DNA of 35,751 nucleotides from Oscillospiraceae bacterium (GTDB lineage: Bacteria > Bacillota > Clostridia > Oscillospirales > SIG627), in the NCBI GenBank assembly GCA_015064635.1, contig SVRV01000026.1, forward strand, positions 1 through 35,751, written 5' to 3'. The translations under genes and the position numbers were made by a program. This document shows, in pieces, positions 1-8,751 of the stretch (positions are counted from its first letter, which is position 1; every line of letters begins with the position of its first letter). The notes beneath the pieces are model-generated. The model was not told where the DNA came from and did not search any database. It saw only the letters and a list, made by a program, of their open reading frames with translations.

Positions 1-16
1 ACGAACGTATACAGTT

Positions 17-55
17 CAAAACAAAACTGACACCACTTGAAAAGCGATGTCAGTT
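17..55 (-). terminator. Rho-independent terminator downstream of the lipoprotein gene
   Basis: On the minus strand, AACTGACA (plus 48-55) and its complement (plus 25-32) form an 8-bp stem, followed by a TTTTGTTTTG tract (plus 17-26). It would end the transcript of the lipoprotein gene and of the short reading frame just downstream of it. Confidence 0.7.
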
Positions 56-83
56 CGTTGCTTAAAATTTAATATTATCTACC

Positions 84-128
84 TTAGGACTCTTTTTTGT
101 GCTGTCCGCACAATTTGGGGCGGTTCAT
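84..128 (-). CDS. Possible 14-codon small ORF after the lipoprotein gene
   Basis: An ATG 22 nt beyond the lipoprotein stop is preceded by AGGAG (plus 137-141) with an 8-nt spacer and opens a 14-residue frame, MNRPKLCGQHKKES, ending in TAA before the terminator. The ribosome site is good and the peptide is basic with one Cys. Nothing in it identifies a family. It could be a real small protein of the lipoprotein transcript or a chance frame. Conservation was not testable here. Confidence 0.22.
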   Translation of the reverse strand: MNRPKLCGQHKKES

Positions 129-149
129 TTGCTGCACTCCTCTGATATT

Positions 150-875
150 TTATTTTACTATATACATTTTTGAAACTATGTCATCAAAAATATCTTCTTC
201 AGTTGATGTTATCGCAATTGCTGCGATATGTCCGTAACACTTTTTCATTATCATGGATTGGTACATATCAACGCCCATGTAATTAACCTTCATTCTGATT
301 GCGTTGAATTCCTCACCCTGAATGTTAACTGTTGTCTTCTCAATTTGAGTATCTGTAACTCCAAGGTTTTCGTATGTGCTTTTTGTGCTTGCTATGGTAT
401 TATCCATAACTGTGTCCATGCTGATTGTTTTCAATACAGAGGGGAGATTTTTTTCGAAAGTAACAACAACGCTGTAAGCGTTGGGATTGATTGCTACCAT
501 ATCTGTAATCGCCAATGCTTCGATTAAAGCTTTTCTTTGTTCATCTCCGCTGAGGTCACCTGCTATTCCCATAAGGGTGTTTATTTCTTCGTCTGAGCTG
601 AATGTCCATGTGTCGTCAAGCTCTATGCCCAATCCCGCGTATTTGCTTTCATATGTATTATTTGTTACAGTACCGCGTGTAAATTCGATGGCTTCATCGG
701 TTTCGTCGGCGTTATTTTCGGTTTCTTCATTAGTGTCTTCTGCTTTGATATCGGTTTGATTGTCTGTGTTTGTCACCTTTGGCTCGTCATTATCGCTTGT
801 TTCTTCTTTGGTGTTGCATGAGCAAAGTGTGAGAGTAAGTAAAAGTGCAAGTAATAAAACAGTTAATCTTTTCAT
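150..875 (-). CDS. Putative secreted lipoprotein of unknown function
   Basis: The 241-residue product begins MKR followed by a leucine-rich hydrophobic stretch and a lipobox-like LCSC, so Cys20 is the probable lipidation site and the protein is expected on the outer face of the membrane. Residues about 21-65 are a low-complexity Asn/Asp/Glu/Thr linker. The rest is a soluble domain of about 170 residues containing an FTRGTVTNNTYES stretch and several Met-rich segments. I do not recognise a named family; such proteins in Clostridia are usually listed as hypothetical lipoproteins. The ATG start has a full AAGGAGGT ribosome site and a consensus promoter. It is transcribed away from the AraC regulator at 1067. 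No truncation is visible. Confidence 0.75.
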   Translation of the reverse strand: MKRLTVLLLALLLTLTLCSCNTKEETSDNDEPKVTNTDNQTDIKAEDTNEETENNADETDEAIEFTRGTVTNNTYESKYAGLGIELDDTWTFSSDEEINTLMGIAGDLSGDEQRKALIEALAITDMVAINPNAYSVVVTFEKNLPSVLKTISMDTVMDNTIASTKSTYENLGVTDTQIEKTTVNIQGEEFNAIRMKVNYMGVDMYQSMIMKKCYGHIAAIAITSTEEDIFDDIVSKMYIVK

Positions 876-903
876 AAATAAAGACCTCCTTGAATTTTTT
901 GTA

Positions 904-932
904 ATTATACATCTTTTTCACTGCTTTGTCAA
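904..932 (-). promoter_or_regulatory. Consensus sigma-A promoter of the lipoprotein gene
   Basis: On the minus strand TTGACA (plus 927-932), a 17-nt spacer and TATAAT (plus 904-909) match the housekeeping consensus exactly. An AAGGAGGT ribosome site lies just before the ATG at 875. Confidence 0.85.
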
Positions 933-978
933 TATGCTGACATATTGCTCTGAACTAATTATCAACCATCGAATTTTC

Positions 979-1007
979 TTGACAATGCACAGCATAAGAG
1001 TTATACT
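979..1007 (+). promoter_or_regulatory. Sigma-A promoter of the AraC regulator at 1067
   Basis: TTGACA (979-984), a 17-nt spacer and TATACT (1002-1007). Only 46 bp separate this -35 box from the divergent lipoprotein -35 box. Confidence 0.8.
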
Positions 1008-1066
1008 CTTTATTACAGTGAACGGTTTTTGGCTTGGACCTGATGAATTATGTATTGAGGTGCTAT

Positions 1067-1921
1067 ATGTCAATCATCAGAAAAAATGATACAATATATA
1101 TGACGGACGAGATCGGAATGACTTTTTGCTCTGTGCCGTCTTCGAGGGTTAATTATTCCGAGCATTATCATGATTTTGTTGAATTTGTTTATATTTTAAA
1201 GGGGAAGTGTATCCACACTGTTGACGGCATTGCATACCCCCTACGTCACGGAGATATGATAATTGTAAATTACGAACAGTCACACGAGATAACTGGTGAT
1301 ACGGACACAGAATATGTAAACATCTATATGAAGCCCGAATATGTTGATACAGCTTTGTCTGATAAAGAAAATGCATTTGCTCTTCTCAACCTAAAGGAAT
1401 TCGGTGAGTTCAAAGAAATAATTGATACAGACAGATGCAGAGTATCTTTCAATGGTGCTGAAAGGGATAGGCTCGAATCACTCCTTTACATCATGAATGA
1501 TAATCTTGAAAGCACCCTTCCCGGTGCTTCTCTCGCAGTCCGCTCGGTCATAAATCTTTTGCTCATAATGTTTTTCAGAAAAACAGCCGTCTCGTTCGGC
1601 GAAACATTTGATGGTATTTCTGACTCGCTTCTTGCATACATAAAATCTCACCTCGGTGAAAAGCTGACACTTTCCGATATCACAGAAAAGTGTTCATACA
1701 ATAAATCATATTTCAGTAGATTATTCAAGGAATATACCGGGCTTACTTTTACTGAATATCTGAAAAAAGAGAGAATATTGAAAGCCGCACACCTTCTCTC
1801 CGTATCGTCACTTACCGCTGATGCAATTTGTACCGCTGTCGGGTACACAAACAGAACTAAATTCTTCAGAGATTTCAAAGACATCATTGGCACAACTCCT
1901 ATAAAATACAGAAAAAAGTAA
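1067..1921 (+). CDS. AraC family transcriptional regulator (cupin sensor domain)
   Basis: The protein has an N-terminal cupin-like sensor (residues about 10-120, with an HYHDFVEFVYILKG segment and a YPLRHGDMIIV segment typical of AraC ligand pockets) and a C-terminal double helix-turn-helix (about 185-284, with KSYFSRLFKEYTGLTFTEYL and a GYTNRTKFFRDFKDIIG second helix pair). It should act as a cytoplasmic ligand-responsive DNA-binding regulator. The ATG at 1067 is preferred over an upstream in-frame TTG (1034) because GAGG at 1057-1060 lies 6 nt before it; this gives 284 residues. The gene directly precedes the ADP-ribosylglycohydrolase gene, its most likely target, although a terminator lies between them. 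The ligand is unknown, probably a sugar or nucleoside-type compound. Confidence 0.85.
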   Translation: MSIIRKNDTIYMTDEIGMTFCSVPSSRVNYSEHYHDFVEFVYILKGKCIHTVDGIAYPLRHGDMIIVNYEQSHEITGDTDTEYVNIYMKPEYVDTALSDKENAFALLNLKEFGEFKEIIDTDRCRVSFNGAERDRLESLLYIMNDNLESTLPGASLAVRSVINLLLIMFFRKTAVSFGETFDGISDSLLAYIKSHLGEKLTLSDITEKCSYNKSYFSRLFKEYTGLTFTEYLKKERILKAAHLLSVSSLTADAICTAVGYTNRTKFFRDFKDIIGTTPIKYRKK

Positions 1922-1944
1922 AAAATAAATACTGTTTTATGTAA

Positions 1945-1977
1945 AATAAACCACTTTAAAAGGTGGTTTATTTTTTG
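1945..1977 (+). terminator. Terminator after the AraC gene
   Basis: An AATAAACCAC / GTGGTTTATT stem is followed by a T-rich run. It separates the regulator from the next gene. A TACAAT hexamer (1978-1983) directly after it may be the -10 box of the next gene, but no good -35 box is visible, which would fit activator dependence. Confidence 0.65.
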
Positions 1978-2003
1978 TACAATTAACCCGAGGTGATTAA
2001 TTT

Positions 2004-3461
2004 ATGAAAATGAGACTTAATAGAGAAGAATATTACAACAAAGTTAAAGGCTGTTGGATAGGTAAAAATATCGGCGGAACAATCGGTGCACCTTTTGAAG
2101 GTACCCACGATATGCCTGAGATAGAAGGCTACACCACTCCCAAGGGACAGCCTTTGCCCAACGATGACCTTGACCTTCAGCTTGTATGGCTTAATGCTCT
2201 TCGAGATGTGGGACCAAGGGGAGTTGATGCAAATGTACTTGCTGATTATTGGCTTACGCACATTACACCCCATTGGGGAGAGTATGGAATATGCAAAGGA
2301 AATATGTTCGCAGGTCTCCTTCCTCCGCTTTGCGGAGAGTACCGTAACGATTGGAAAAACTCCAACGGTGCATGGATTCGCTCCGAGATATGGGCGTGCG
2401 TTTGTCCCGGTATTCCCGACATTGCTGTAAAATATGCAATTGATGATGCCTGTATTGACCATGGGCGTTCGGAGGGAACATATGCCGAAATATTCACAGC
2501 TGTTCTCGAAAGCCTTGCGTTTGTTGAAAGTGATATAAATACTCTTATTCAAAAGGCTCTTGATTATATACCCGAGACCTCCCGCCTTGCACGCAGTGTC
2601 AACATTGTAATAGACGGTTACAAATCGGGAGAAGATTGGAAGGTAGTACGAAATCGGGTTGTTGAGGACAATGTTCATGACCTTGATTGGTTTATGGCTC
2701 CCGCTAATGTTGCTTTTGTTGTGCTCGGTCTTCTTTACGGTGAAGGCGACTTCAAGAAGAGTATGATATATACTGTCGGATGCGGTGACGACACCGACTG
2801 TACTGCCGCAACCTGCGGTGCGATAATGGGTATTATGTCAGGTGCCGATGCTATTCCCGAGGATTGGAAGGAATATATAGGAGATACGATAGTTACCAAG
2901 TGTATCAATGCTTCGTACATATATACGATTGACGGATATGCAAACATTGCTGATACATGTACCGAGCTCACAAAGAGAGTTGTGGAAATGATGCCAAAGG
3001 TTATGGACGCCTTTGATATCAAAGCCGAGCTTGTCGATGGTAATACCGAATATGACTTTGACGTAAACAGCACTATTTACAAAGGCTATGCAAAGCGTGC
3101 TATGGCAAAGAGTCCATATTCCTTCGAGATAACTACCTCACCACACACAGGTGTTTATGTAGAATACGAAAAAGCGCCCGAAATAAAAGCTGGTGAGACA
3201 TTTAAGATTAAAGCGTACGTGTATAACAAACGCCGTGATTCACACCAGGTAGAGGCGAGAGTGCTTCTTCCCGAGGGATGGAGCGCAACTTATCCCCGAG
3301 GATTTATTCTTCATAACCAAGGCTTTAAGAAATCGGGATTCTGGTGGGAAATGGATGTTACCGCCAACGAAAACGTAAACGCTGTAAATAAGATAGATAT
3401 TATTTTTGATTCAACTCTCAATGCGGTACCGGTAAGCGTTCCTTTGGTTCTGTTCGGATAA
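2004..3461 (+). CDS. ADP-ribosylglycohydrolase-fold protein with C-terminal beta-sandwich
   Basis: Residues 1-330 match the ADP-ribosylglycohydrolase (DraG/ARH) family: a KVKGCWIGKNIGG start, an acidic metal site NDDLDLQ at 53-59, and the second metal motif GCGDDTDCTAATCGAIMG at 259-276. The first site reads N-D-D-L-D rather than the classical (S/T)-D-D-T, a variant expected in carbohydrate-linked branches of the family, so the substrate may be an ADP-ribose-like or other N-glycoside rather than ADP-ribosylated protein. Residues about 375-485 form an extra all-beta domain (KAGETFKIKAYVYNKR, LPEGWSATYP) resembling the NEW-type sandwich seen on glycosidases. There is no signal peptide, so it is cytoplasmic. 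The ATG has a GAGGTG site. The AraC regulator just upstream suggests inducible catabolism. Confidence 0.8.
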   Translation: MKMRLNREEYYNKVKGCWIGKNIGGTIGAPFEGTHDMPEIEGYTTPKGQPLPNDDLDLQLVWLNALRDVGPRGVDANVLADYWLTHITPHWGEYGICKGNMFAGLLPPLCGEYRNDWKNSNGAWIRSEIWACVCPGIPDIAVKYAIDDACIDHGRSEGTYAEIFTAVLESLAFVESDINTLIQKALDYIPETSRLARSVNIVIDGYKSGEDWKVVRNRVVEDNVHDLDWFMAPANVAFVVLGLLYGEGDFKKSMIYTVGCGDDTDCTAATCGAIMGIMSGADAIPEDWKEYIGDTIVTKCINASYIYTIDGYANIADTCTELTKRVVEMMPKVMDAFDIKAELVDGNTEYDFDVNSTIYKGYAKRAMAKSPYSFEITTSPHTGVYVEYEKAPEIKAGETFKIKAYVYNKRRDSHQVEARVLLPEGWSATYPRGFILHNQGFKKSGFWWEMDVTANENVNAVNKIDIIFDSTLNAVPVSVPLVLFG

Positions 3462-3486
3462 GTAAAGAATATAGGGGAGTTATGCC

Positions 3487-3515
3487 TTGACAAGTGACTT
3501 TTTTTATGCTACAAT
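3487..3515 (+). promoter_or_regulatory. Extended sigma-A promoter of the SLH gene
   Basis: TTGACA (3487-3492), a 17-nt spacer and TACAAT (3510-3515) with an upstream TGC giving an extended -10. It rules out an in-frame GTG at 3494, which would lie inside the promoter. Confidence 0.85.
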
Positions 3516-3547
3516 TAAAAAAAGTATTCGAAAGTGAGGAATATTCC

Positions 3548-4540
3548 TTGAAAAAAATAGCTTCAATAATTTTAGTGATTTGTATAGCGCTTTCATTTGT
3601 CAGCGTTTTTGCATTTGACGATATGCCCGATGACTGGTCAACTACAGCCCTCAAGCATGCAGTGGCAAATGGCTTGCTCAGTGGTTATGATAATAAGCTC
3701 ATGCCTAAAGACAAGCTTACCCGTGCCCAGATGGCAACCATACTTGTAAGAGCGCTGGGTGCTACCGAGCTTGGTGATATTTCTTCATTTACAGACGTAA
3801 AGAAGGATGCTTGGTATCACGATGCTATGGCTATCTCTTATAAAATGGGCATCTTTAGAGGAGATGGTGCAGGCAAGCTTAATCCCGATGCTCCTATAAC
3901 AAGACAGGAGGCGTTCGTTGTTCTTTCAAGAGCCTTTTCACTGTCTGCTTCAACAACCTCCGGCATTTCAAAATTTAAAGACGGCGGCGAGGTAGCGGCA
4001 TGGGCAAAGGAAGGAATTGAAGCTCTTATTGTCAGCGGCTATGTAGCGGGAAGCAACGGAAAGATTAATCCAAATTCACATATCACCCGTGCAGAGTTTG
4101 CTCAAGTAATGTACAATCTTGTAAAAACATATGCAAATAAAACAGAAGACATCCCCACAAACGGCGAAATCCACGGCAACGTAATCGTAAGAGGCAGTGA
4201 GGTATCAAAGCTCAAAGGTATCACAATTAACGGTGACCTCATTATCGGAGAGGGAGTGTCGTCTAAGCTTTCGCTTACAGACGTGATTGTTAACGGAAGA
4301 ATCGTAATTCGTGCAAAAGGTAATTTCTCCTTTGACGGAGAAGCAAAGGAATTGATTCTCACTTCAGAAAATTCAGATATTTTGATTTCGGCTGATTCAA
4401 CAGTTGCAAAGGTAACCATTGTAAGCTCCACTTCATCTTATGAGGTGCTTTCTGGTACCGGTACAACACCGTCAAAGCCTGTTTCACCAAAGCCTGTAAA
4501 TCCTGACCCCGAAGAAGATATTTGGACAAACTTCCAGTAA
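3548..4540 (+). CDS. Secreted SLH-domain cell-surface protein
   Basis: The start is the TTG at 3548: GAGGA (3537-3541) lies 6 nt upstream, and the promoter -10 is at 3510-3515. The 330-residue product has a signal peptide (MKKIASIILVICIALSFVSV, cleavage near Ala22) and three S-layer-homology repeats at about 24-72, 80-133 and 142-195 (for example LTRAQMATILVRALGA and ITRAEFAQVMYNLVK), which in this family bind pyruvylated secondary cell-wall polymer. Residues about 205-300 are short hydrophobic beta repeats (GNVIVRGSEV, GDLIIGEGV, GRIVIRAKG) suggesting a right-handed beta-helix like polymer-forming or bactofilin-type domains. A Pro-rich tail ends in DIWTNFQ. It is monocistronic and convergent with the ATPase operon. 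Its role is probably structural. Confidence 0.85.
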   Translation: MKKIASIILVICIALSFVSVFAFDDMPDDWSTTALKHAVANGLLSGYDNKLMPKDKLTRAQMATILVRALGATELGDISSFTDVKKDAWYHDAMAISYKMGIFRGDGAGKLNPDAPITRQEAFVVLSRAFSLSASTTSGISKFKDGGEVAAWAKEGIEALIVSGYVAGSNGKINPNSHITRAEFAQVMYNLVKTYANKTEDIPTNGEIHGNVIVRGSEVSKLKGITINGDLIIGEGVSSKLSLTDVIVNGRIVIRAKGNFSFDGEAKELILTSENSDILISADSTVAKVTIVSSTSSYEVLSGTGTTPSKPVSPKPVNPDPEEDIWTNFQ

Positions 4541-4568
4541 TTCAAAAACGAGGTTTTGTTTCATAACA

Positions 4569-4614
4569 AAGCGACATCTGATACCCAAAAGGTATTTAGA
4601 TGTCGCTTATTTTT
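4569..4614 (+). terminator. Terminator between the SLH gene and the ATPase operon
   Basis: A long stem GCGACATCT..ATACC / GGTAT..AGATGTCGC is followed by TTATTTTTAT. The U-tract favours the plus strand. On the minus strand the tract is weaker (CTTTGTTAT), but the same hairpin may also end the ATPase transcript. Confidence 0.75.
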
Positions 4615-4624
4615 ATAACATTGA

Positions 4625-5251
4625 TTAATCTTCTTTCATCATGTCCTTGACCTTCATAAGTCGTGTAAGGTTACCTCTTTCGTTATCCTCAAGCTTCATT
4701 GTAATAAACTTGATGTTGGACTTCATTTCGGCAATCATTACATATTCAAGGGCATTTACTCGTCTTCTTGTACGTTCGAGCTCATCTGCTAACATGTCAC
4801 AAGTCTTTTCAACAGACGCAAGCTCCATAAGCTTTGGCATGAGTTTTTGAATGTCAAGAGTTGCCATATCAAGATACTCCGATGAAAAAGCAGTAGAATA
4901 GGGGATAGAGGCACCGCCCTCACTCTTAGACGCTTTAATTTCAGGTACAATAACACTCATAATGTTTTTTTCGTTGTACTCTGCTTCGCAGGAAGCGGTT
5001 GGTACCAAAAGTGCTTCGGTAATTGCACTTTCTCCCATTTCAGCTTCGGCAATTGCAGTATTGCGCATTGCCTTTGCAAGAAGCTCTTCAACTTCCATTC
5101 GAAGCTCGCGGTTTCTCCTGATGTATATCATGAACTGACGCGCCATTTCGTCCTGCTTATCCTTGAGAAGCTTATGTCCTCTTACAGCAGTGGCAAGACG
5201 TTTTTTGGTACGTGTCAGCTCCATTCTGGTGGGGTTAACCCGTTTTGCCAT
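4625..5251 (-). CDS. ntpD: V/A-type ATPase subunit D (central stalk)
   Basis: The 208-residue product begins with the family's basic N-terminus (VNPTRMELTRTKKRL) and is largely alpha-helical, with the long N- and C-terminal helices (about 5-75 and 125-200) that form the rotating central shaft inside the A3B3 head. The typical MELASVEKTCDMLADELERTRRRVNALEYV segment spans two pieces in the last third. It begins 10 nt after the stop of subunit B, with GAGGTG overlapping the end of B, and is the last gene of the operon. Length is normal for the family (about 200-215). Confidence 0.93.
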   Translation of the reverse strand: MAKRVNPTRMELTRTKKRLATAVRGHKLLKDKQDEMARQFMIYIRRNRELRMEVEELLAKAMRNTAIAEAEMGESAITEALLVPTASCEAEYNEKNIMSVIVPEIKASKSEGGASIPYSTAFSSEYLDMATLDIQKLMPKLMELASVEKTCDMLADELERTRRRVNALEYVMIAEMKSNIKFITMKLEDNERGNLTRLMKVKDMMKED

Positions 5252-5261
5252 TCATCCCACC

Positions 5262-6635
5262 TCAGCTTTCGCTCATATACTTTTCAATATATTCAGGTCT
5301 GATTCTCTTAAGCTCGGATTTAGGAAGAATTGAAAGGAGCTTCCACCCTATCTCCAAGGTTGTTTCAATACTTCTGTCGGTGTTATAGCCCTGTGAAACG
5401 TATTCGTTTTCAAAGGCTTCCGAGAATTTAGCGTATTTTCTGTCCATTTCGGAAAGAGCTGCTTCACCAAGCACCACGGCAAGTTCTTTTGCTTCTTTTC
5501 CTCTTGCATATGCCGAGAAAATCTGGTCCATTGTATCTGCGTGGTCTTCTCTTGTCTTACCTGTGCCGATACCCTTGTTCTTGAGACGGCTGAGCGAGGG
5601 AAGAACGTCAATTGGAGGCTCAATACCCTTGTGATAAAGGTCACGGGAGAGGATTATCTGTCCCTCTGTAATATATCCCGTAAGGTCGGGGATGGGATGA
5701 GTTTTATCGTCCTCGGGCATAGTGAGGATGGGAATCTGTGTTATAGAACCGCCCTTACCGTTGATACGTCCTGCTCTCTCATAAAGAGTTGCAAGGTCGG
5801 TATAAAGGTAACCGGGGTATCCTCTTCTTCCGGGAACTTCCTTACGTGCCGCAGACACTTCACGGAGTGCTTCTGCATAGTTTGTAAGGTCGGTAAGAAT
5901 AACAAGTACGTGCATACCGAGCTCATAAGCAAGGTATTCCGCACAGGTGATAGCCATACGGGGAGTAGCAATACGTTCAACGGCGGGAGCATCAGCCAAG
6001 TTCATGAAAAGAACTGAACGCTCGATAGAGCCTGTCTTTTTGAAGTCTTCAACAAAGAACTGCGCTTCTTCGAATGTGATACCGATAGCTGCGAATACAA
6101 CGGCGAAATTGTCATTTCCTCCGCGAACCTTTGCTTGTCTTGCTATCTGTGCGGCAAGATTTGCATGGGGAAGACCTGAACCTGAGAATATGGGGAGCTT
6201 CTGTCCTCTTACAAGAGTGTTAAGTCCGTCTATTGCCGATACACCTGTCTGAATGAATTCAGCAGGGTAGTCACGCGCCGCAGGATTAATAGGTTCACCG
6301 TTGATATCATCATATCTTTCGGCAACTATTTCTGCACCGCCGTCAATGGGTTTACCCATACCGTCAAATACTCGACCTATCATATCTTTTGAAACTGCAA
6401 GTTCAAGAGGATGTCCGAGAAACTTTGCTTTTGAATTTGAAAGCTGAAGTCCCTGTGAGCTTTCAAAAAGCTGTACAACCGCTGTCTTGTCTTTGATTTC
6501 AAGTACACGTCCAAGTCTTGTATTTCCGTTTGACTCTTTTATTTCAACGATTTCATAGTATTTTACGTTTTCAACGCATTCAACCATCATAAGAGGTCCG
6601 ACAGCCTCTTTTATTGTTTTGTATTCCTTTTTCAA
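5262..6635 (-). CDS. ntpB: V/A-type ATPase subunit B (non-catalytic regulatory)
   Basis: The 457-residue product is the non-catalytic nucleotide-binding-fold subunit that alternates with A in the cytoplasmic A3B3 hexamer. Landmarks are the degenerate P-loop region [20 protein letters not shown], the [14 protein letters not shown] segment and the [20 protein letters not shown] stretch. The start is TTG at 6635, overlapping the TGA of subunit A by four bases (TTGA); AGGAGGTG 7 nt upstream, inside the end of A, makes this a well-supported non-ATG start and suggests translational coupling that keeps A and B equimolar. Length is normal. Confidence 0.95.
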   Translation of the reverse strand: MKKEYKTIKEAVGPLMMVECVENVKYYEIVEIKESNGNTRLGRVLEIKDKTAVVQLFESSQGLQLSNSKAKFLGHPLELAVSKDMIGRVFDGMGKPIDGGAEIVAERYDDINGEPINPAARDYPAEFIQTGVSAIDGLNTLVRGQKLPIFSGSGLPHANLAAQIARQAKVRGGNDNFAVVFAAIGITFEEAQFFVEDFKKTGSIERSVLFMNLADAPAVERIATPRMAITCAEYLAYELGMHVLVILTDLTNYAEALREVSAARKEVPGRRGYPGYLYTDLATLYERAGRINGKGGSITQIPILTMPEDDKTHPIPDLTGYITEGQIILSRDLYHKGIEPPIDVLPSLSRLKNKGIGTGKTREDHADTMDQIFSAYARGKEAKELAVVLGEAALSEMDRKYAKFSEAFENEYVSQGYNTDRSIETTLEIGWKLLSILPKSELKRIRPEYIEKYMSES

Positions 6636-8404
6636 GTTCTGTCACCTCCTACACCTATTTCTGCAAACTCACTTGAAAGTGCATCGTTGAGGTCTGCATA
6701 GAATTTTGTCCATTCCTCTTCGGGAACATATTTCATCTTTGCAAGTCTTTCGAGTACTGGCATTGACATAATCATTTTGTATGTTGCACCCTTTCCGAGA
6801 GATGCAAGACTGAGATGGTACCAATCGAGAATTGCGGATATCATATCACCCTGCTTACCCGATGAAGTGTAACGGTCATGCTCTCTGAAGGAGTTCTGCT
6901 GAAGGAAGTCTTCACGAATCGAACGTGCACATTCAATGGTGATTCTGTCCTTTTCTCCAAGTGCGTCAAAGCCTATAAGTCTTACGATTTCCTGAAGCTC
7001 AGCTTCTTCCTGAAGAAGTGCTTTCACTTCTCTTATATGTGCTGACCACTCGTCATTTACATTTTCGTTGTAGTATTTGAAGGCTGATTCTTCATAAAGC
7101 GAATAGCTCTTCAGCCAGTCAATTGCAGGGAAGTGGCGCTTGTATGCAAGGTCTGCACTAAGTCCCCAGAAAACCTTTACTATTCGAAGTGTTGCCTGAG
7201 AAACCGGTTCACTTGTATCACCGCCGGGAGGGGATACCGCACCGATAGCGGTAATAGCTCCGTATCTTCCGCCCAGACACTTAACTGAACCTGCTCTCTC
7301 GTAGAATTCGGCAAGTCTTGTTGAAAGATATGCGGGATAGCCTTCTTCACCGGGCATTTCCTCGAGACGTCCCGACATTTCACGAAGCGCTTCTGCCCAA
7401 CGTGATGTTGAATCGGCGATAATCGCTACCTTATAGCCCATATCTCTGAAATATTCAGCGATGGTTATACCTGTGTATATTGAAGCTTCACGAGCCGCAA
7501 CGGGCATATCCGAGGTATTCGCAATAAGAACGGTTCTTTTCATGATTGAAAGACCTGTTCTCGGGTCGTTAAGAGTGGGGAATTCCTTAAGAACGTCTGT
7601 CATTTCATTTCCGCGCTCTCCGCAACCAATGTAAATGATAATATCTGCGTCAGCCCATTTAGCAATCTGGTGCTGTGTAACTGTTTTACCCGAACCAAAG
7701 GGACCGGGGATAGCCGCAACACCGCCCTTTGTAATGGGGAAGAGAGAGTCAATAACTCTCTGACCTGTAATCATCGGGTCCTTGGGTACAAGCTTTTCAG
7801 CATATGGACGGCGTTTACGTACAGGCCATTTCTGGAGCATCGCAATCTCAACTGTTTCGCCCTTATCTGTTTTGATTTTGGCAACTGTTTCTGTAATTGT
7901 AGCTTCTCCGTTGTAAATCCATTCAACGGTACCTGACATTGTGGGAGGTACCATTATTTTCTGTGTTACTGCAAGAGTTTCTTCTACTTCGCCGAGTACG
8001 TCTCCGCCCGAAACTCTGTCTCCAACCTTTGCAACTGCCTTGAAAAGCCATTTCTTTTCTCTGTCAAGCTTAGGAAGATCAATACCTCTGGGAATTCTGC
8101 TTCCTGCAGCATCTCTTATTTTTTCAAGAGGACGTTCAATTCCGTCAAAAATTCCCTCTATAAGTCCGGGTGCCAGTTCAACTGACAGAGGTTCACCTGT
8201 AACATATACGTTCTCACCGGGACCTATACCTGTGGTATCCTCATAAACCTGAATGGATGCACGGTCGTCTCGAAGTTCAATAATTTCTCCGAGAAGCTTC
8301 TTTTCGCTGACACGTACAACGTCGTACATTTGTACGTCACGCATACCGGTGGCAACAATAAGAGGACCTGCAACCTTATATATAGTTCCAACCTGTTTTT
8401 CCAT
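6632..8404 (-). CDS. ntpA: V/A-type ATPase catalytic subunit A
   Basis: The 590-residue catalytic subunit hydrolyses or makes ATP in the A3B3 head. It shows the N-terminal beta-barrel, the non-homologous insertion typical of V/A-type A subunits (about 110-200, with [16 protein letters not shown]), the Walker A motif GPFGSGKT at 234-241, the catalytic-glutamate segment [17 protein letters not shown], and the conserved [24 protein letters not shown] stretch (residues split here for length: [20 protein letters not shown]). All the usual catalytic residues appear intact. It lies between subunit F and subunit B in the operon. Confidence 0.95.
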   Translation of the reverse strand: MEKQVGTIYKVAGPLIVATGMRDVQMYDVVRVSEKKLLGEIIELRDDRASIQVYEDTTGIGPGENVYVTGEPLSVELAPGLIEGIFDGIERPLEKIRDAAGSRIPRGIDLPKLDREKKWLFKAVAKVGDRVSGGDVLGEVEETLAVTQKIMVPPTMSGTVEWIYNGEATITETVAKIKTDKGETVEIAMLQKWPVRKRRPYAEKLVPKDPMITGQRVIDSLFPITKGGVAAIPGPFGSGKTVTQHQIAKWADADIIIYIGCGERGNEMTDVLKEFPTLNDPRTGLSIMKRTVLIANTSDMPVAAREASIYTGITIAEYFRDMGYKVAIIADSTSRWAEALREMSGRLEEMPGEEGYPAYLSTRLAEFYERAGSVKCLGGRYGAITAIGAVSPPGGDTSEPVSQATLRIVKVFWGLSADLAYKRHFPAIDWLKSYSLYEESAFKYYNENVNDEWSAHIREVKALLQEEAELQEIVRLIGFDALGEKDRITIECARSIREDFLQQNSFREHDRYTSSGKQGDMISAILDWYHLSLASLGKGATYKMIMSMPVLERLAKMKYVPEEEWTKFYADLNDALSSEFAEIGVGGDRT

Positions 8405-8425
8405 TTAAGGTATACCTTACCTTTC

Positions 8426-8746
8426 CTATTTATCAAAAATATTAGTGCCGATTGCCTTTTCCATATTGGCAATTACTTTCTTTTCGCCAATGCCCATAGC
8501 TCCCGATCTGTCAGGGATAGGCACTATGGAGGGATAAGCGGATTCTCGGTACTTGTCTAAGATATCTGCAAGACTTTCGGTGTATTTTTCGCTTATGAAA
8601 ATTACCTTATAGCCTTCTGTTGCAAAATGTCTGACAGCATTTTCTGCTTCCTTTTCGTTTGAAACGGGATGCGTCGTGATTCCTGCAGTATTAAAAATTA
8701 TAATACTTGCTCGGTCACCGATGGCAACTATTTTCTTTTCATTCAT
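8426..8746 (-). CDS. ntpG: V/A-type ATPase subunit F
   Basis: A 106-residue Rossmann-like subunit of the central stalk that contacts subunit D and modulates ATPase activity. It starts MNEKKIVAIGDRASI and carries the signature PIPDRSGAMGIGEKKV near residues 78-93, as expected for the family (about 100-110 residues). It sits between subunits C and A, 5 nt after the stop of C, in the canonical gene order. The symbol follows Enterococcus hirae, where the F-type subunit is called NtpG; other systems use atpF. Confidence 0.9.
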   Translation of the reverse strand: MNEKKIVAIGDRASIIIFNTAGITTHPVSNEKEAENAVRHFATEGYKVIFISEKYTESLADILDKYRESAYPSIVPIPDRSGAMGIGEKKVIANMEKAIGTNIFDK

Positions 8747-8751
8747 TGAGC

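Noticed and set aside
15-55. Similarity between the hairpin at the left edge and the one at 35625-35669 as element ends
   Set aside because: They share only a short CACTTGAAAA string within terminator loops. No transposase or target duplication is present.
3494-3547. GTG start giving an 18-residue extension of the SLH protein
   Set aside because: It lies between the -35 and -10 boxes of a consensus promoter, and the TTG at 3548 has a ribosome site and begins a clean signal peptide.
5541-6017. Long plus-strand reading frames opposite ATPase genes (also near 9799-10257 and 7670-8246)
   Set aside because: They are complementary-strand shadows without ribosome sites or family features, while the minus strand holds well-conserved subunits.
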